Assembly (NCBI GenBank): GCA_964625225.1
Contig: CAZVAR010000017.1
Location: 1-38,352, forward strand
Origin: CAZVAR01 sp964625225
Lineage (GTDB): Bacteria > Pseudomonadota > Alphaproteobacteria > JAJUGE01
DNA length: 38,352 nt
Reading direction: 5' to 3'
The translations under genes were made by a program, and so were the position numbers. Below, piece after piece: positions 15,485 through 23,236 of this stretch (within the stretch, counting starts at the first letter, position 1; each line of letters opens with the position of its first letter). The notes under the pieces were generated by a model. The model did no database searches. It had not been told where the DNA came from and saw only the letters and a list, made by a program, of their open reading frames with translations.

Positions 15485-16186
15485 TCAGTCATCTCTGGCG
15501 CCCGGCGCCGCCGGAGACGGCACGACAACCTCCTTTTCGGTCACGATCAGGTCCATCGGGATGTCGTGGGGCTGCGGATAAATGGTCGGGACCTCGAGTG
15601 TGGCGTAGCCGACCCCGATCGCCCGCGGTCGGGTCGCGAAGGCGGCGAGCGTGCGATCGAAGAGGCCGGTACCGTTGCCCAGCCGGTAGCAGCACCGGTC
15701 GAAGCCGACGACCGGTGCTATCACGAAATCCGGGACGACTGCCGCCCCCTTGGCCGGAGCCGGAATGTTCCATGGTCCGCGCTCCAGCGCCTCGCCACGG
15801 CGCCAGGCCCGGTAGACCAGAGGAGCCCTCCTCTCGACCACCACCGGGATGGCGCATACGCCGCCACGCGCGCGTACCCGTTCCATCCAGGCGCGCAGAT
15901 CAGGTTCACCGCGGATCGGCCAGTAAACGCCGATCGTTTTCCCGGCTACCTCACCGACGATCGCGTCGAGGGATTCGGCGATCGCCGCCGCGTATGCTCT
16001 GCGTGCGACGGCGCCGATCGCCAGCCGGGCGGCAATCAGGCGCTGGCGCTCGGCTCTTCGCCATCGGCTGACATCGGTCTGCTGCTGCCAGTCCGTCGCA
16101 AGGCCGGCGTAGGACGCGCCCAGTTCGTGCATGAAGCATGGAGGCGATGCGAAGCTGGCGGATCGCTCATCGTCATGGATTGCCAT
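15485..16186 (-). CDS. 5-formyltetrahydrofolate cyclo-ligase family protein
   Basis: A 233-residue member of the 5-FTHF cyclo-ligase (MTHFS) family, which uses ATP to turn 5-formyl-THF into 5,10-methenyl-THF in the cytoplasm. The C-terminal signature GFDRCCYRLGNGTGLFDRTLA matches the family's G-D--G-RLG-G-G-YDR segment, and RRAERQRLIAAR is the usual N-terminal basic helix. An N-terminal extension of about 40 residues contains FASPPCFMHELGASY, a short motif of the pattern ASP-C-HE-D seen in several alphaproteobacterial proteins; its meaning is unknown. The Tyr-Tyr pair of the classical motif reads Leu-Phe here, so some functional drift is possible. ATG 16186 includes the extension. Confidence 0.85.
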   Translation of the reverse strand: MAIHDDERSASFASPPCFMHELGASYAGLATDWQQQTDVSRWRRAERQRLIAARLAIGAVARRAYAAAIAESLDAIVGEVAGKTIGVYWPIRGEPDLRAWMERVRARGGVCAIPVVVERRAPLVYRAWRRGEALERGPWNIPAPAKGAAVVPDFVIAPVVGFDRCCYRLGNGTGLFDRTLAAFATRPRAIGVGYATLEVPTIYPQPHDIPMDLIVTEKEVVVPSPAAPGARDD

Positions 16187-16333
16187 GCCATCGGCTCTCG
16201 TTCCGTTGATGGCGCTCGTCTGTTCGTAGCCGATGCCTCGCCTCGCGTCCCGCGTTTTCCGACGGACGGCCCATCTCGTTGCGACCCCGGTCCCGCCTAT
16301 GAACGGGTTCGCCCTACCGGCGCCGCTCGCCGC

Positions 16334-16915
16334 TCAGAGGATCAGTGCCTTCTCGCGTTGCATGTTTCTCGACAGGCGCATCAAGCCATGCTCGTCGAGG
16401 ACCCGGCGCAGTTTCGGGAACTCGACCTCCTCCTCCTGACGGGCATGATCTGCGATCAGCCGTTTGAGTGTTCCCGCCCGTTGCACCCACTCGGGATCGT
16501 CTTTCGGCATCTGCTCGAGTGCGTGCAGATGAATCTTTATGTCCGCGTGATCGCCATAGAGGTGCTTTGCGTCGTGCGCAGCCTTTGCCTCGTCGTGAAG
16601 CACCGGGTAGAGCACATCCTCCTCGGCCAGTGCGTGCGCCGCCAGGCGGCGCTTGAGGCGGAACAGAAGCTGTCCCCGCCGGAATACGGATCTGCCGCGA
16701 TCGTCGCTTCGCTCCATGTCGCTCAACAATGCGACGAACTTCCGGTGGTCCGCGATCAACGCCTCGAACGGATCCCGACCCATCGCCGCCCGCGCCGAGC
16801 CCACAGCCTGGGCAAACAATGGCGGCAGGACCCGGCCGGCGATCATCGCCGCCGATGCGCCCCCGACGAATGCCGCCGCACTCTGCGGGGAAAGCCATTC
16901 ATGTCTCGAAGCCAT
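16334..16915 (-). CDS. Hemerythrin HHE-domain protein
   Basis: The 193-residue product opens with a helical segment containing a hydrophobic Ala/Gly-rich stretch (AAAFVGGASAAMIAGRVLPPLFA), which may be a membrane anchor or signal. It then carries a four-helix HHE domain. Probable di-iron ligands are the His of ADHRKF, His and Glu of HALAEEDVLYPVLHD, the His of GDHADIKIHL, and His and Glu of DHARQEEEVEFP. Such proteins bind O2, NO or iron, or repair iron-sulfur proteins; which applies is unknown. ATG 16915 has AAGGAG 9 nt upstream; in-frame codons back to 17152 lie in Arg/Pro-rich shadow sequence. The cyclo-ligase gene lies downstream on the same strand, 147 bp away. Confidence 0.88.
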   Translation of the reverse strand: MASRHEWLSPQSAAAFVGGASAAMIAGRVLPPLFAQAVGSARAAMGRDPFEALIADHRKFVALLSDMERSDDRGRSVFRRGQLLFRLKRRLAAHALAEEDVLYPVLHDEAKAAHDAKHLYGDHADIKIHLHALEQMPKDDPEWVQRAGTLKRLIADHARQEEEVEFPKLRRVLDEHGLMRLSRNMQREKALIL

Positions 16916-17185
16916 GGTTTCGTGCTCCTTGCCGATACTTCGACGACAACCGCTCGACCCGAGGCACCGTTCCAAGGTCGGTCCGATGTCGGCGAATGCC
17001 GGGCCATGTGCCGCCGGAGGCGGTGCCGGACCGACGGCCTCCGCGTCCGACGGCAGCGGTCGTGACCTGCGGGGGGCGACGCTCGGATGGAACCGCCGGC
17101 GGTGCGCGTCGCGGCGGGCGCCGCCGCCATGGCCTTGCAGCGACCGCATCACGTCAGCGATGTCGGCGGATGCCCGGGCGGCGTG

Positions 17186-17665
17186 TCAGAGGGACAGGTC
17201 GATCACCGGCCGCGTCATCATCAGCCAGAAGATGCCGAGCACCGCGGCGAACGCCGGAAAGCCGAAGGCGAACCAGGTCCAGAACAGGCGATGATAGGCG
17301 CGCGGCAGGGGCGTCCTGCTCGCCACCGCGGATCGGGCGAGATCGCGCATGCGCATCTGCATCCAGACCACCGGCAACCAGAATGCGCCGGTGAAGAGGT
17401 AGAGCAGGATCGAGAGCACGATCCATCCCTCGCCGAGGGCATAGCCGACATGCCAGGCGAGCGCCACGCCGGAGACGGGCTGGGCCACGACGGCCGTCGC
17501 GGTGAACAGGACGTCGGCGATGACGACCATACGGGCCACGGCGGCGACGATCGCGGCGTCGCCGGTCCGGTGTGCCATCAGCATGAAGAAGGCGATGCCC
17601 GCACCGGTGCCGAGGAGGACCGTTGCGCCGATCAGATGGAGATATTTCAGCGCGAAGTAGACCAT
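17186..17665 (-). CDS. DUF2269-family integral membrane protein
   Basis: A 159-residue, four-helix inner-membrane protein starting MVYFALKYLHLIGATVLLGTG, the typical opening of DUF2269 proteins. It has MARMVVIADVLFTATAVVAQPVSG, a third helix with LGEGWIVLSILLYL and a last FGFPAFAAVLGIFWLMM helix. Conserved His11 and several Trp/Arg residues recall haem- or quinone-associated small membrane proteins, but no function is established. The stop codon of the SDR-DoxX gene and this start overlap in TAATG at 17665, a strong sign of translational coupling and a joint role. It is the last gene of a three-gene - strand operon with an LLM flavoprotein. Confidence 0.88.
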   Translation of the reverse strand: MVYFALKYLHLIGATVLLGTGAGIAFFMLMAHRTGDAAIVAAVARMVVIADVLFTATAVVAQPVSGVALAWHVGYALGEGWIVLSILLYLFTGAFWLPVVWMQMRMRDLARSAVASRTPLPRAYHRLFWTWFAFGFPAFAAVLGIFWLMMTRPVIDLSL

Positions 17666-18957
17666 TACCGGTCCTCGAGGATCGAAAGCGCCACGAGGTG
17701 CAGCACCAGGATCGGTCCGACCTTCATCAACGAGCCGAGCGGATCGATCCAAAGGCGCGGCAGGATCGCGGTGCCGCCGAGGGCATAGAAGACGGAGACG
17801 GCGAGGGCCGCATAGAGTGCACGACGTGCCGTGCACCGGACCGCGATGCCCGCCCCGATCAGGATGTCGGCGATGGCACCCGCGCTCACGGCCGCACCGC
17901 TCAGCGCGCCCGCGCCGCCCTCCCGCATCAACTGGATGCCGGTGCCGTATCCCGGGCCCAGCGAGACCAGCCCGGTAGCGACCCAGTACAGCGACAAGAC
18001 GATGAGGACCAGCGGCTTAAGGAAATAGAGGTACGCGAACCAGCGCTCCTGCACCGAAGCGGGCTCGGCGGCGAGCGCGGCCGCGAGCGGACGCGGTCGG
18101 ATGCCGGTGAGCCGAATCCAAGCGCTCGGATCGCCGGTGGCGCCGCGGGCGATCTCGCGGCGAGCCGTGGAGCGCATCGGCGGGCGCCAGCCGAGCAGGC
18201 CGGCGAAGTCGCCCAGCCGATAGAGCGCGGCCGCGACGGGGCCGGGGAGCGGCAGGATGCGGGCGGCGCTCAAGCCCAGCCAGCGGCGGTACTGGCGGAC
18301 GACACCGACGAACGACAGCCGCTCGGGACCGGCCAACTCGATCTCGACCCGAGACGGAGCCCCCGGCGCCAGGAAGATCAAGATTGTCGCGACGACGTCG
18401 TCGAGCTGGACGATCTGCAGCGGGCCGGTCTCCGGCATCACCGGAAGCACGGGCAGGGCGGCAAGCCCCCGGAACAACGCGCTGCCGCCATAGGCCGCGC
18501 GGCCGACGACCACGGACGGCCGCAGAATGACCCAATCCAGGTCGCGCGCCATCAAGGCGCGATCGCCTTCGATCTTCGATCGCGAGAAAGCGGTCGGCGC
18601 CTCGCGATCCACGCCCAAGGCCGAAATATGGATCACCCGACGCACGCCGACGCGTTCACAGGCAGCGAACAAGCCGGCTATGCCTTCGACATGCACCCCG
18701 CGGACCGAGTCGCGCGGACCCTCCTGCAGCGCGCCGGCGCAGTTGACCACCGCGTCGATGCCCGCGAGCTGGGGAAGCCAATCGTCCGGCCTCGTTGCAG
18801 CGGCAATGTCGAAAGACGCCCAGCGGGCGGTCGGAAGGCGCCTCGCCGCCCGCGTGACGTCCCGGGCGACGCCGATGACGTGATGCCCGGCCTCGACGAG
18901 GCGCGCAACGAGTGCCGCCCCGATCAATCCGGTGGCGCCCGTCACCAGCACGCGCAC
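17665..18957 (-). CDS. SDR-family NAD(P)-binding protein fused to a DoxX-like membrane domain
   Basis: The 430-residue product joins two domains. Residues 1 to about 290 form an atypical SDR: nucleotide motif GATGLIGAAL at 7-16, VVNCAGAL, HISALGVD, and a FSRSKIEGDRAL segment where the catalytic Tyr of YxxxK reads Phe. The last 130 residues form four membrane helices of the DoxX-like type (FLKPLVLIVLSLYWVATGLVSLG and following). This fusion is known in many proteobacteria; the role is unproven, but it would bind NAD(P) at the membrane face, perhaps modifying a quinone or lipid. GTG 18957 has GGGGAGG 5 nt upstream. It follows the LLM gene by 30 nt and overlaps the DUF2269 gene by one base. Confidence 0.9.
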   Translation of the reverse strand: MRVLVTGATGLIGAALVARLVEAGHHVIGVARDVTRAARRLPTARWASFDIAAATRPDDWLPQLAGIDAVVNCAGALQEGPRDSVRGVHVEGIAGLFAACERVGVRRVIHISALGVDREAPTAFSRSKIEGDRALMARDLDWVILRPSVVVGRAAYGGSALFRGLAALPVLPVMPETGPLQIVQLDDVVATILIFLAPGAPSRVEIELAGPERLSFVGVVRQYRRWLGLSAARILPLPGPVAAALYRLGDFAGLLGWRPPMRSTARREIARGATGDPSAWIRLTGIRPRPLAAALAAEPASVQERWFAYLYFLKPLVLIVLSLYWVATGLVSLGPGYGTGIQLMREGGAGALSGAAVSAGAIADILIGAGIAVRCTARRALYAALAVSVFYALGGTAILPRLWIDPLGSLMKVGPILVLHLVALSILEDR

Positions 18958-18987
18958 GGCGCCCTCCCCTTACCGGGCGCGTCAGGC

Positions 18988-19947
18988 TCAGGGCGACGGC
19001 GAGGTGCGGGCCCAGCCGAGCTCTCGCCGCAGGTCGGCCACCGTTTCGAGATGGCGCTCATGATCGCCGGCGAAGCGCAGGACGAGGTGACTCGCACCGG
19101 CATCGGCATAGTCGCGGAGCCAGCGCGCAGCGCCGTCGGCCGGGCCGGCATAACAGACCTGCCGCTTCCGCATCACGTCCGCCCGCTGTCCGTAATAGCG
19201 TTCGAGATAGGCATCGATGCGCCGATCGGCGCGTCCGGCATCATCATCGATGGCCAGCGTCAGATACATCGCTCCGACCATGCCGCTCGGATCGCGCCCT
19301 GCCCCGCGCGCGGCGGCCTGCACTTCGGCCCATTGCTCCGCGAACTGCGCCGCGCTCGGTGCGTTCGGGAACCAGCCGTCGAAATACTTTCCGGCACGCT
19401 CGCGGGCGGCGGGCACCGAGCCGCCGATCCAGATCGGAGGGCCTCCCGGTCGGTACGGCGTCGGCCCGATCACGCCGCCGCGCACCTGCCAGCGCCCATC
19501 CCAGTCGACCGGCTTCCCTTCCCAGAGCGCGCGGCAGAGGCGCAGTCCTTCGAGCATCCGTCCGACGCGCTTCTCGAACGGAACGCCCGCCGCGGTGAAC
19601 TCCGCCCGGATGTTTGGGACATCGGTCGCGATGCCGACGCCGAGGATGAGCCGTCCCTCGCTGATCTGGTCGAGTGTGGCGATCTGGTGCGCCAGCAGCA
19701 CGGGATTGCGCAAGGCGGGCAGCAGTACCGCGGTCCCGAGATCGATCCGCTCCGTGCGCGCAGCCACCGCCGCCAGCATCGTCAGCGGTTCGTGCCGCGG
19801 CCGGGCGAGCACCGAATCTCCGACCCATACCGAATCGTATCCGAGAGTCTCGGCACGTGCCGCAAGCGCCAGCAGAGGGGCGGCCTCGGGGCGGCCCTCC
19901 ATGATCCGCTCGCGGGTAGGCAACAAATATCCGATGCGAGGCGTCAC
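18988..19947 (-). CDS. LLM-class flavin-dependent oxidoreductase
   Basis: A 319-residue luciferase-like (beta/alpha)8 protein. It has the RIGYLLPT opening strand, ARAETLGYDSVWVGDSVLARPRHEPL, the family segment GTAVLLPALRNPVLLAHQIATLDQISEGRLILGVGIA, and GGPPIWIGGS near residue 180. Such enzymes use FMN or F420 to oxidise or reduce small molecules, often in a two-component monooxygenase. The cofactor cannot be told apart with confidence. GTG 19947 is preceded by AGGAGA with a spacer of about 8 nt. The SDR-DoxX and DUF2269 genes follow within 30 nt and by overlap, so this is probably the first gene of their operon. Confidence 0.9.
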   Translation of the reverse strand: MTPRIGYLLPTRERIMEGRPEAAPLLALAARAETLGYDSVWVGDSVLARPRHEPLTMLAAVAARTERIDLGTAVLLPALRNPVLLAHQIATLDQISEGRLILGVGIATDVPNIRAEFTAAGVPFEKRVGRMLEGLRLCRALWEGKPVDWDGRWQVRGGVIGPTPYRPGGPPIWIGGSVPAARERAGKYFDGWFPNAPSAAQFAEQWAEVQAAARGAGRDPSGMVGAMYLTLAIDDDAGRADRRIDAYLERYYGQRADVMRKRQVCYAGPADGAARWLRDYADAGASHLVLRFAGDHERHLETVADLRRELGWARTSPSP

Positions 19948-20146
19948 GATCGTCTTCTCCTAGTCCTGGGCGTCCCGGACATTGCCCGGTCGAGATGCCG
20001 CAAGTGCCGTCCGGATCAGTATGCCGCCGATCCGGGAAAAGTCGGTTCCTTTCTGGCGGTCCTGCACCGCGTCGATTTCGCCCCTGCGGCTCGCGCACAT
20101 GCTGCGGGCCGACGACGACCGGCATCGTCGGCGGCAACCGGCAGGA

Positions 20147-20164
20147 CCCGGCCTCGGTGCCGGG
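20147..20164 (-). terminator. Hairpin after dinB
   Basis: CCCGGC (20147-20152) and GCCGGG (20159-20164) pair around a 6-nt loop, starting 9 nt past the dinB stop on the - strand. Position fits a transcript end, but the stem is short and no T-run follows. Confidence 0.3.
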
Positions 20165-20173
20165 GGCGTGCGG

Positions 20174-21349
20174 TCACAGCACGGTCGAGGCGAAGAGATC
20201 CGGCGGATCGGCATGCGAGGCGGGACAGAGATCTGCAACGCCGATGCCGATGAGGCGGAAGCGGCGCCCGTCGGCCTCGCGCGCGAGCAGTGCCGCCGCA
20301 TGCTCGAAGATGATCTCGGCGCGCTGCGTCGGATACCGGAGGCGCCGGCTGCAGGTGTGTATCCGGAAATCGGAGGTCTTGAGCTTGAGGACAATCGTGG
20401 ATCCGGCGGCATCGGCGCGCTGCAGCCGCTGACCGACCCGCTCGCACAACGGGCGGAGCGCGGCCTGCAACGCACCCGGCGCCGTCAGGTCGTGCGCGAA
20501 GGTCGTCTCGGTCGAGATGCTCTTCGCCGGCCGATCGGGGGTAACCCGGCGATCGTCCTCGCCGCGAACCAGGGCGGCGAGGCGACGACCGAACCGGCCG
20601 TAGCGGGCGACGAGCTCCCCCTCGGACAGGGCCTGCAGTTGCGCCACGGTCTCAATTCCCGCTTCCGCCATGCGCCGCGCCGTGACCGTGCCGACCCCGG
20701 AGATTCGACGGACCGGCAGGGCGGCGAGGAAACTTCTGGCCTCTGCCCGGCCGATGACCGAGTAACCGCGCGGCTTCTTCAGGTCGGACGCGATCTTGGC
20801 AAGGAACATGTTGTAGCTGAGCCCGATCGAGACGGTGATCGCCAGCTCCCGCTCGATCCTGCGCGCGGCGTCCGCGAGCACCACCGCCGGGGGGCGTGGG
20901 TCGAGCCGTACCCCGTCCCGCAGGTCGAGATAGGCCTCGTCGAGGGAGACCGGTTCGACGAGCGGCGTTACGCTGCGCAGGATTTCCTGCACCTGTCGGC
21001 TGACCTGCCGGTACTTGGGCATGTTCGGCGGAATCACCACCGCCTCGGGGCAGAGCTGGAGCGCCCGGAACATCGGCATCGCCGAGCGCGGGCCGTAGCG
21101 CCTCGCGACATAGCAGGCGGTCGTCACGACCCCGCGCCCGCCGGCATGCCCGACAATGACCGGCTTATCGGCCAACGCCGGCGCATCCCGCTTTTCGATC
21201 GCCGCATAGAAGGCGTCGCAGTCGACGTGGGCAATGGCGAGCGCATCGAGCTCGGAATGGACGACCAGGCGCGGCGACCCGCAGGCCGCGCAGCGGTCGT
21301 TCACCGGCGCCTCGCTCAACAGCGAACAGTCTCGGCACAACGCCGCCAT
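20174..21349 (-). CDS. dinB: DNA polymerase IV (Y-family, DinB)
   Basis: A 391-residue Y-family translesion polymerase. Catalytic carboxylates are Asp43 in HVDCDAFYAAIE, and Asp137 and Glu138 in SLDEAYLD, matching E. coli Pol IV D8, D103 and E104. The palm, thumb (RRISGVGTVTARRM helix-hairpin-helix) and little-finger regions follow. An N-terminal extension of about 35 residues has four Cys in the pattern C-x2-C-x11-C-x2-C (C5, C8, C20, C23), a probable zinc ribbon found in one alphaproteobacterial DinB branch. The C-terminal PPDLFAS could be a weak sliding-clamp motif. ATG 21349 has GAGG 4 nt upstream. No LexA-type box was identified upstream. Confidence 0.93.
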   Translation of the reverse strand: MAALCRDCSLLSEAPVNDRCAACGSPRLVVHSELDALAIAHVDCDAFYAAIEKRDAPALADKPVIVGHAGGRGVVTTACYVARRYGPRSAMPMFRALQLCPEAVVIPPNMPKYRQVSRQVQEILRSVTPLVEPVSLDEAYLDLRDGVRLDPRPPAVVLADAARRIERELAITVSIGLSYNMFLAKIASDLKKPRGYSVIGRAEARSFLAALPVRRISGVGTVTARRMAEAGIETVAQLQALSEGELVARYGRFGRRLAALVRGEDDRRVTPDRPAKSISTETTFAHDLTAPGALQAALRPLCERVGQRLQRADAAGSTIVLKLKTSDFRIHTCSRRLRYPTQRAEIIFEHAAALLAREADGRRFRLIGIGVADLCPASHADPPDLFASTVL

Positions 21350-21648
21350 GGATCCTCAAGCCGTTCGGAACCGGTCGATCATATTGCCTACATCAGCCGG
21401 CGCGCGATGCAAGAGGACGCCCCGCTCGCTGTACTCCCGGGAGCGCGCCCCGGGACTGCGCCGGCCCCCGGGTCCCGGGAACCTTGAACGGGGTGCATTC
21501 ACGTCGGCGGCGCGCCCGGCACGCATTGCTCAGGCCGGAGACGCGGCCACCAACCGCGATATACAACCGGGCCGTTCGACCGGGCGCTATTCATTGAAAG
21601 AAATCACGCGTACTGTTTTCGCGGTCTCTTCTTGGCGCGGGGATTCCT
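21350..21648. other. Divergent dinB/aqpZ intergenic region
   Basis: About 300 bp separates dinB (-) from aqpZ (+). It contains CCCGGGAC (21449-21456) and GTCCCGGG (21472-21479), an 8-bp stem with a 15-nt loop, next to a palindromic CTCCCGGGAG (21434-21443). A TTGAAA near 21594 could be part of an aqpZ promoter, but no matching -10 was found. Confidence 0.4.
21449..21479. repeat. CCCGGGAC/GTCCCGGG inverted repeat
   Basis: Arms 21449-21456 and 21472-21479 are perfect complements and identical in sequence to those of the hairpin at 8109-8127; the 5113-5128 hairpin has the same arms shortened by one base. All three lie between genes. Confidence 0.45.
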
Positions 21649-22389
21649 ATGAACGGGGACACCACTCGACGGGTAACGGCCGAGTTCTTCGGAACCTTTT
21701 GGCTGACCTTCGGGGGCTGCGGCGCCGCGGTGTTGGCTGCCGCCTTTCCGGGGCTCGGCATCGGCTTTGTGGGCGTGTCGCTCGCATTCGGACTGACCGT
21801 CCTCACCATGGCCTATGCGGTCGGGCATATCTCGGGAGGGCACTTCAACCCGGCTGTCACGGTCGGCCTGTGGTCGGCCGGTCGTTGCGCGACCCACCAT
21901 GTCCTGCCCTATATCGTCGCCCAGGTCGTCGGCGCGGTTGCAGCGGCGGCGATGCTGTGGATGATTGCGTCCGGCAAGGCCGGCTGGGTGCCCGACGGCT
22001 TTGCCGCGAACGGCTACGGCGAGCTCAGTCCCGGCAAATACGGTCTCGCCGCCTGCTTCGTGACCGAAGTACTTCTCACCTTCTTCTTCGTCTTCATCAT
22101 CGTCGGCACCACGTCGAAAGGCGCTGCCGTCGGCTTCGCCGGCATTCCGATCGGGTTCGCCCTGACCTTGATTCACCTGATCTCGATCCCGGTCACCAAT
22201 ACCTCGGTCAATCCGGCGCGCAGTACCGGTCCCGCCCTGTTCGCGGGCGGTGAGTTCATCGGACAACTCTGGCTGTTCTGGGCGGCGCCGTTGATCGGAG
22301 CCACCGTCGGTGGCGCGATCGGGCGTTGGATGTTTGAACCGGCCGACATCATCGAAACAGAGGTGGTCGAGAAGCGGCGAGTGAGCTGA
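21649..22389 (+). CDS. aqpZ: Aquaporin Z
   Basis: A 246-residue six-helix water channel of the inner membrane. Both NPA boxes are intact: GGHFNPAVTV (Asn67-Ala69) and TSVNPARST (Asn188-Ala190). The selectivity filter follows the water-specific pattern of AqpZ: Phe47, His176 in IHLISIPVTNTS, Thr185 and Arg191 after the second NPA. This separates it from glycerol facilitators. ATG 21649 follows GGGGA. It stands alone, divergent from dinB, with 371 bp of non-coding DNA behind it. Confidence 0.95.
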   Translation: MNGDTTRRVTAEFFGTFWLTFGGCGAAVLAAAFPGLGIGFVGVSLAFGLTVLTMAYAVGHISGGHFNPAVTVGLWSAGRCATHHVLPYIVAQVVGAVAAAAMLWMIASGKAGWVPDGFAANGYGELSPGKYGLAACFVTEVLLTFFFVFIIVGTTSKGAAVGFAGIPIGFALTLIHLISIPVTNTSVNPARSTGPALFAGGEFIGQLWLFWAAPLIGATVGGAIGRWMFEPADIIETEVVEKRRVS

Positions 22390-22760
22390 AAATCCCCTGA
22401 TTTCGCCGGCGGGGCGGGCTGGATCGTCGGCCCTGCCGCCTCGCTGTACCCGATCTCTTTCACGCCGGCGGCCCGGACGGGCGACTTCGGGCCGACCAGT
22501 ATGGCTGCCGGGTGCGCGGAAGCGCAGATCGCCGCACGGTACCGTCATGTGACGGCAATGCGGAGCGGCAACACACGCGAGGCCTTCCGAACGGCTTCCG
22601 GCATCTGCTCGGGACCACGCTCCTCTCGACCATCCGGCCCCCATTCCCGCGTCCCGAAACCGCTCTAAATCAAAGCGCAGAATCCCCCGCCTCTTCTCCG
22701 CTGTTCGGAGATCTGTTAATCTCGTCCGATGATACCCAGTGAGTAAGTCCGTTCGGTGCA
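22390..22760. other. Leader region of the chemosensory operon
   Basis: About 370 bp without a gene. After aqpZ lies a GC-rich imperfect stem (GGCGG and GGGC pairing with GCCC and CCGCC, about 22412-22442). Towards the chemosensory operon the DNA turns AT-richer (22660-22760) and should hold its promoter. TGATAC near 22730 is a possible -10 box, but no matching -35 is seen, so I make no promoter call. Confidence 0.35.
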
Positions 22761-23231
22761 ATGACCCAGAAGCCGTTGAACTTACTCCTGTTTGAAATTC
22801 ATGGCCAACGTTACGGCATACCTCTTTCCGACGTTAAAGAGGTGATCCGGTCGGTCGCGATCGCGCGAATTCCAGGTGCGCCTGCTCTCTTGGAGGGTGC
22901 AATCAATGTGCGCGGACTTGTTATCCCTGTCATCGACGTCCGTGTGCGATTCGGCCTACCGGAGCAGGGGAACAGTCCCAGCGATCATATCATTATTATC
23001 ACTGCGGGCGGGCGGCAACTTGCCATTCGTGTCGACCGCGCCCTGGCGGTACATCAGATAGACCCGGACGATATCAGCGACAGCGGCGGTATAATCCCGC
23101 TTCCGAAGCATGTATACGGTGTGGCCACCCTGAAATCCGGTTTGACTGTAATATACGACGTCAGAAAATTTTTATCGAAAACTGAAGAAGAAATTATCGA
23201 TTCACTTCAACTTGATGAAGTTGTTGGGTAA
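22761..23231 (+). CDS. CheW-type adaptor, first of two (WspB-like position)
   Basis: A 156-residue single CheW domain, which couples a chemoreceptor to CheA. It shows the usual pattern LLLFEIHGQRYGIPLSDVKEVIR, the AINVRGLVIPVIDVRVRFGLP loop (about residues 47-67; the conserved N-x-R-G turn binds receptor and kinase), then the second beta barrel half. It opens a seven-gene + strand operon: CheW, CheR-TPR, CheW, MCP, CheA-REC, CheB, hybrid kinase. The next gene begins 5 nt after the stop. Shine-Dalgarno before ATG 22761 is poor. Codon use is visibly more AT-rich than in the flanking aqpZ and in the later genes of the operon. Confidence 0.92.
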   Translation: MTQKPLNLLLFEIHGQRYGIPLSDVKEVIRSVAIARIPGAPALLEGAINVRGLVIPVIDVRVRFGLPEQGNSPSDHIIIITAGGRQLAIRVDRALAVHQIDPDDISDSGGIIPLPKHVYGVATLKSGLTVIYDVRKFLSKTEEEIIDSLQLDEVVG

Positions 23232-23236
23232 ATAGT

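Noticed and set aside
17623..20253. Very long + strand open frame antisense to the LLM/SDR-DoxX/DUF2269 operon
   Set aside because: It is a shadow of three well-supported genes on the other strand. Its composition is Arg/Gly/Ala/Asp-rich and low in hydrophobic residues, with no domain, as expected opposite GC-rich coding DNA.
22412..22442. GC-rich imperfect stem after aqpZ as terminator
   Set aside because: An internal loop interrupts the stem and no T-run follows, so it was mentioned only in the description of the gap.
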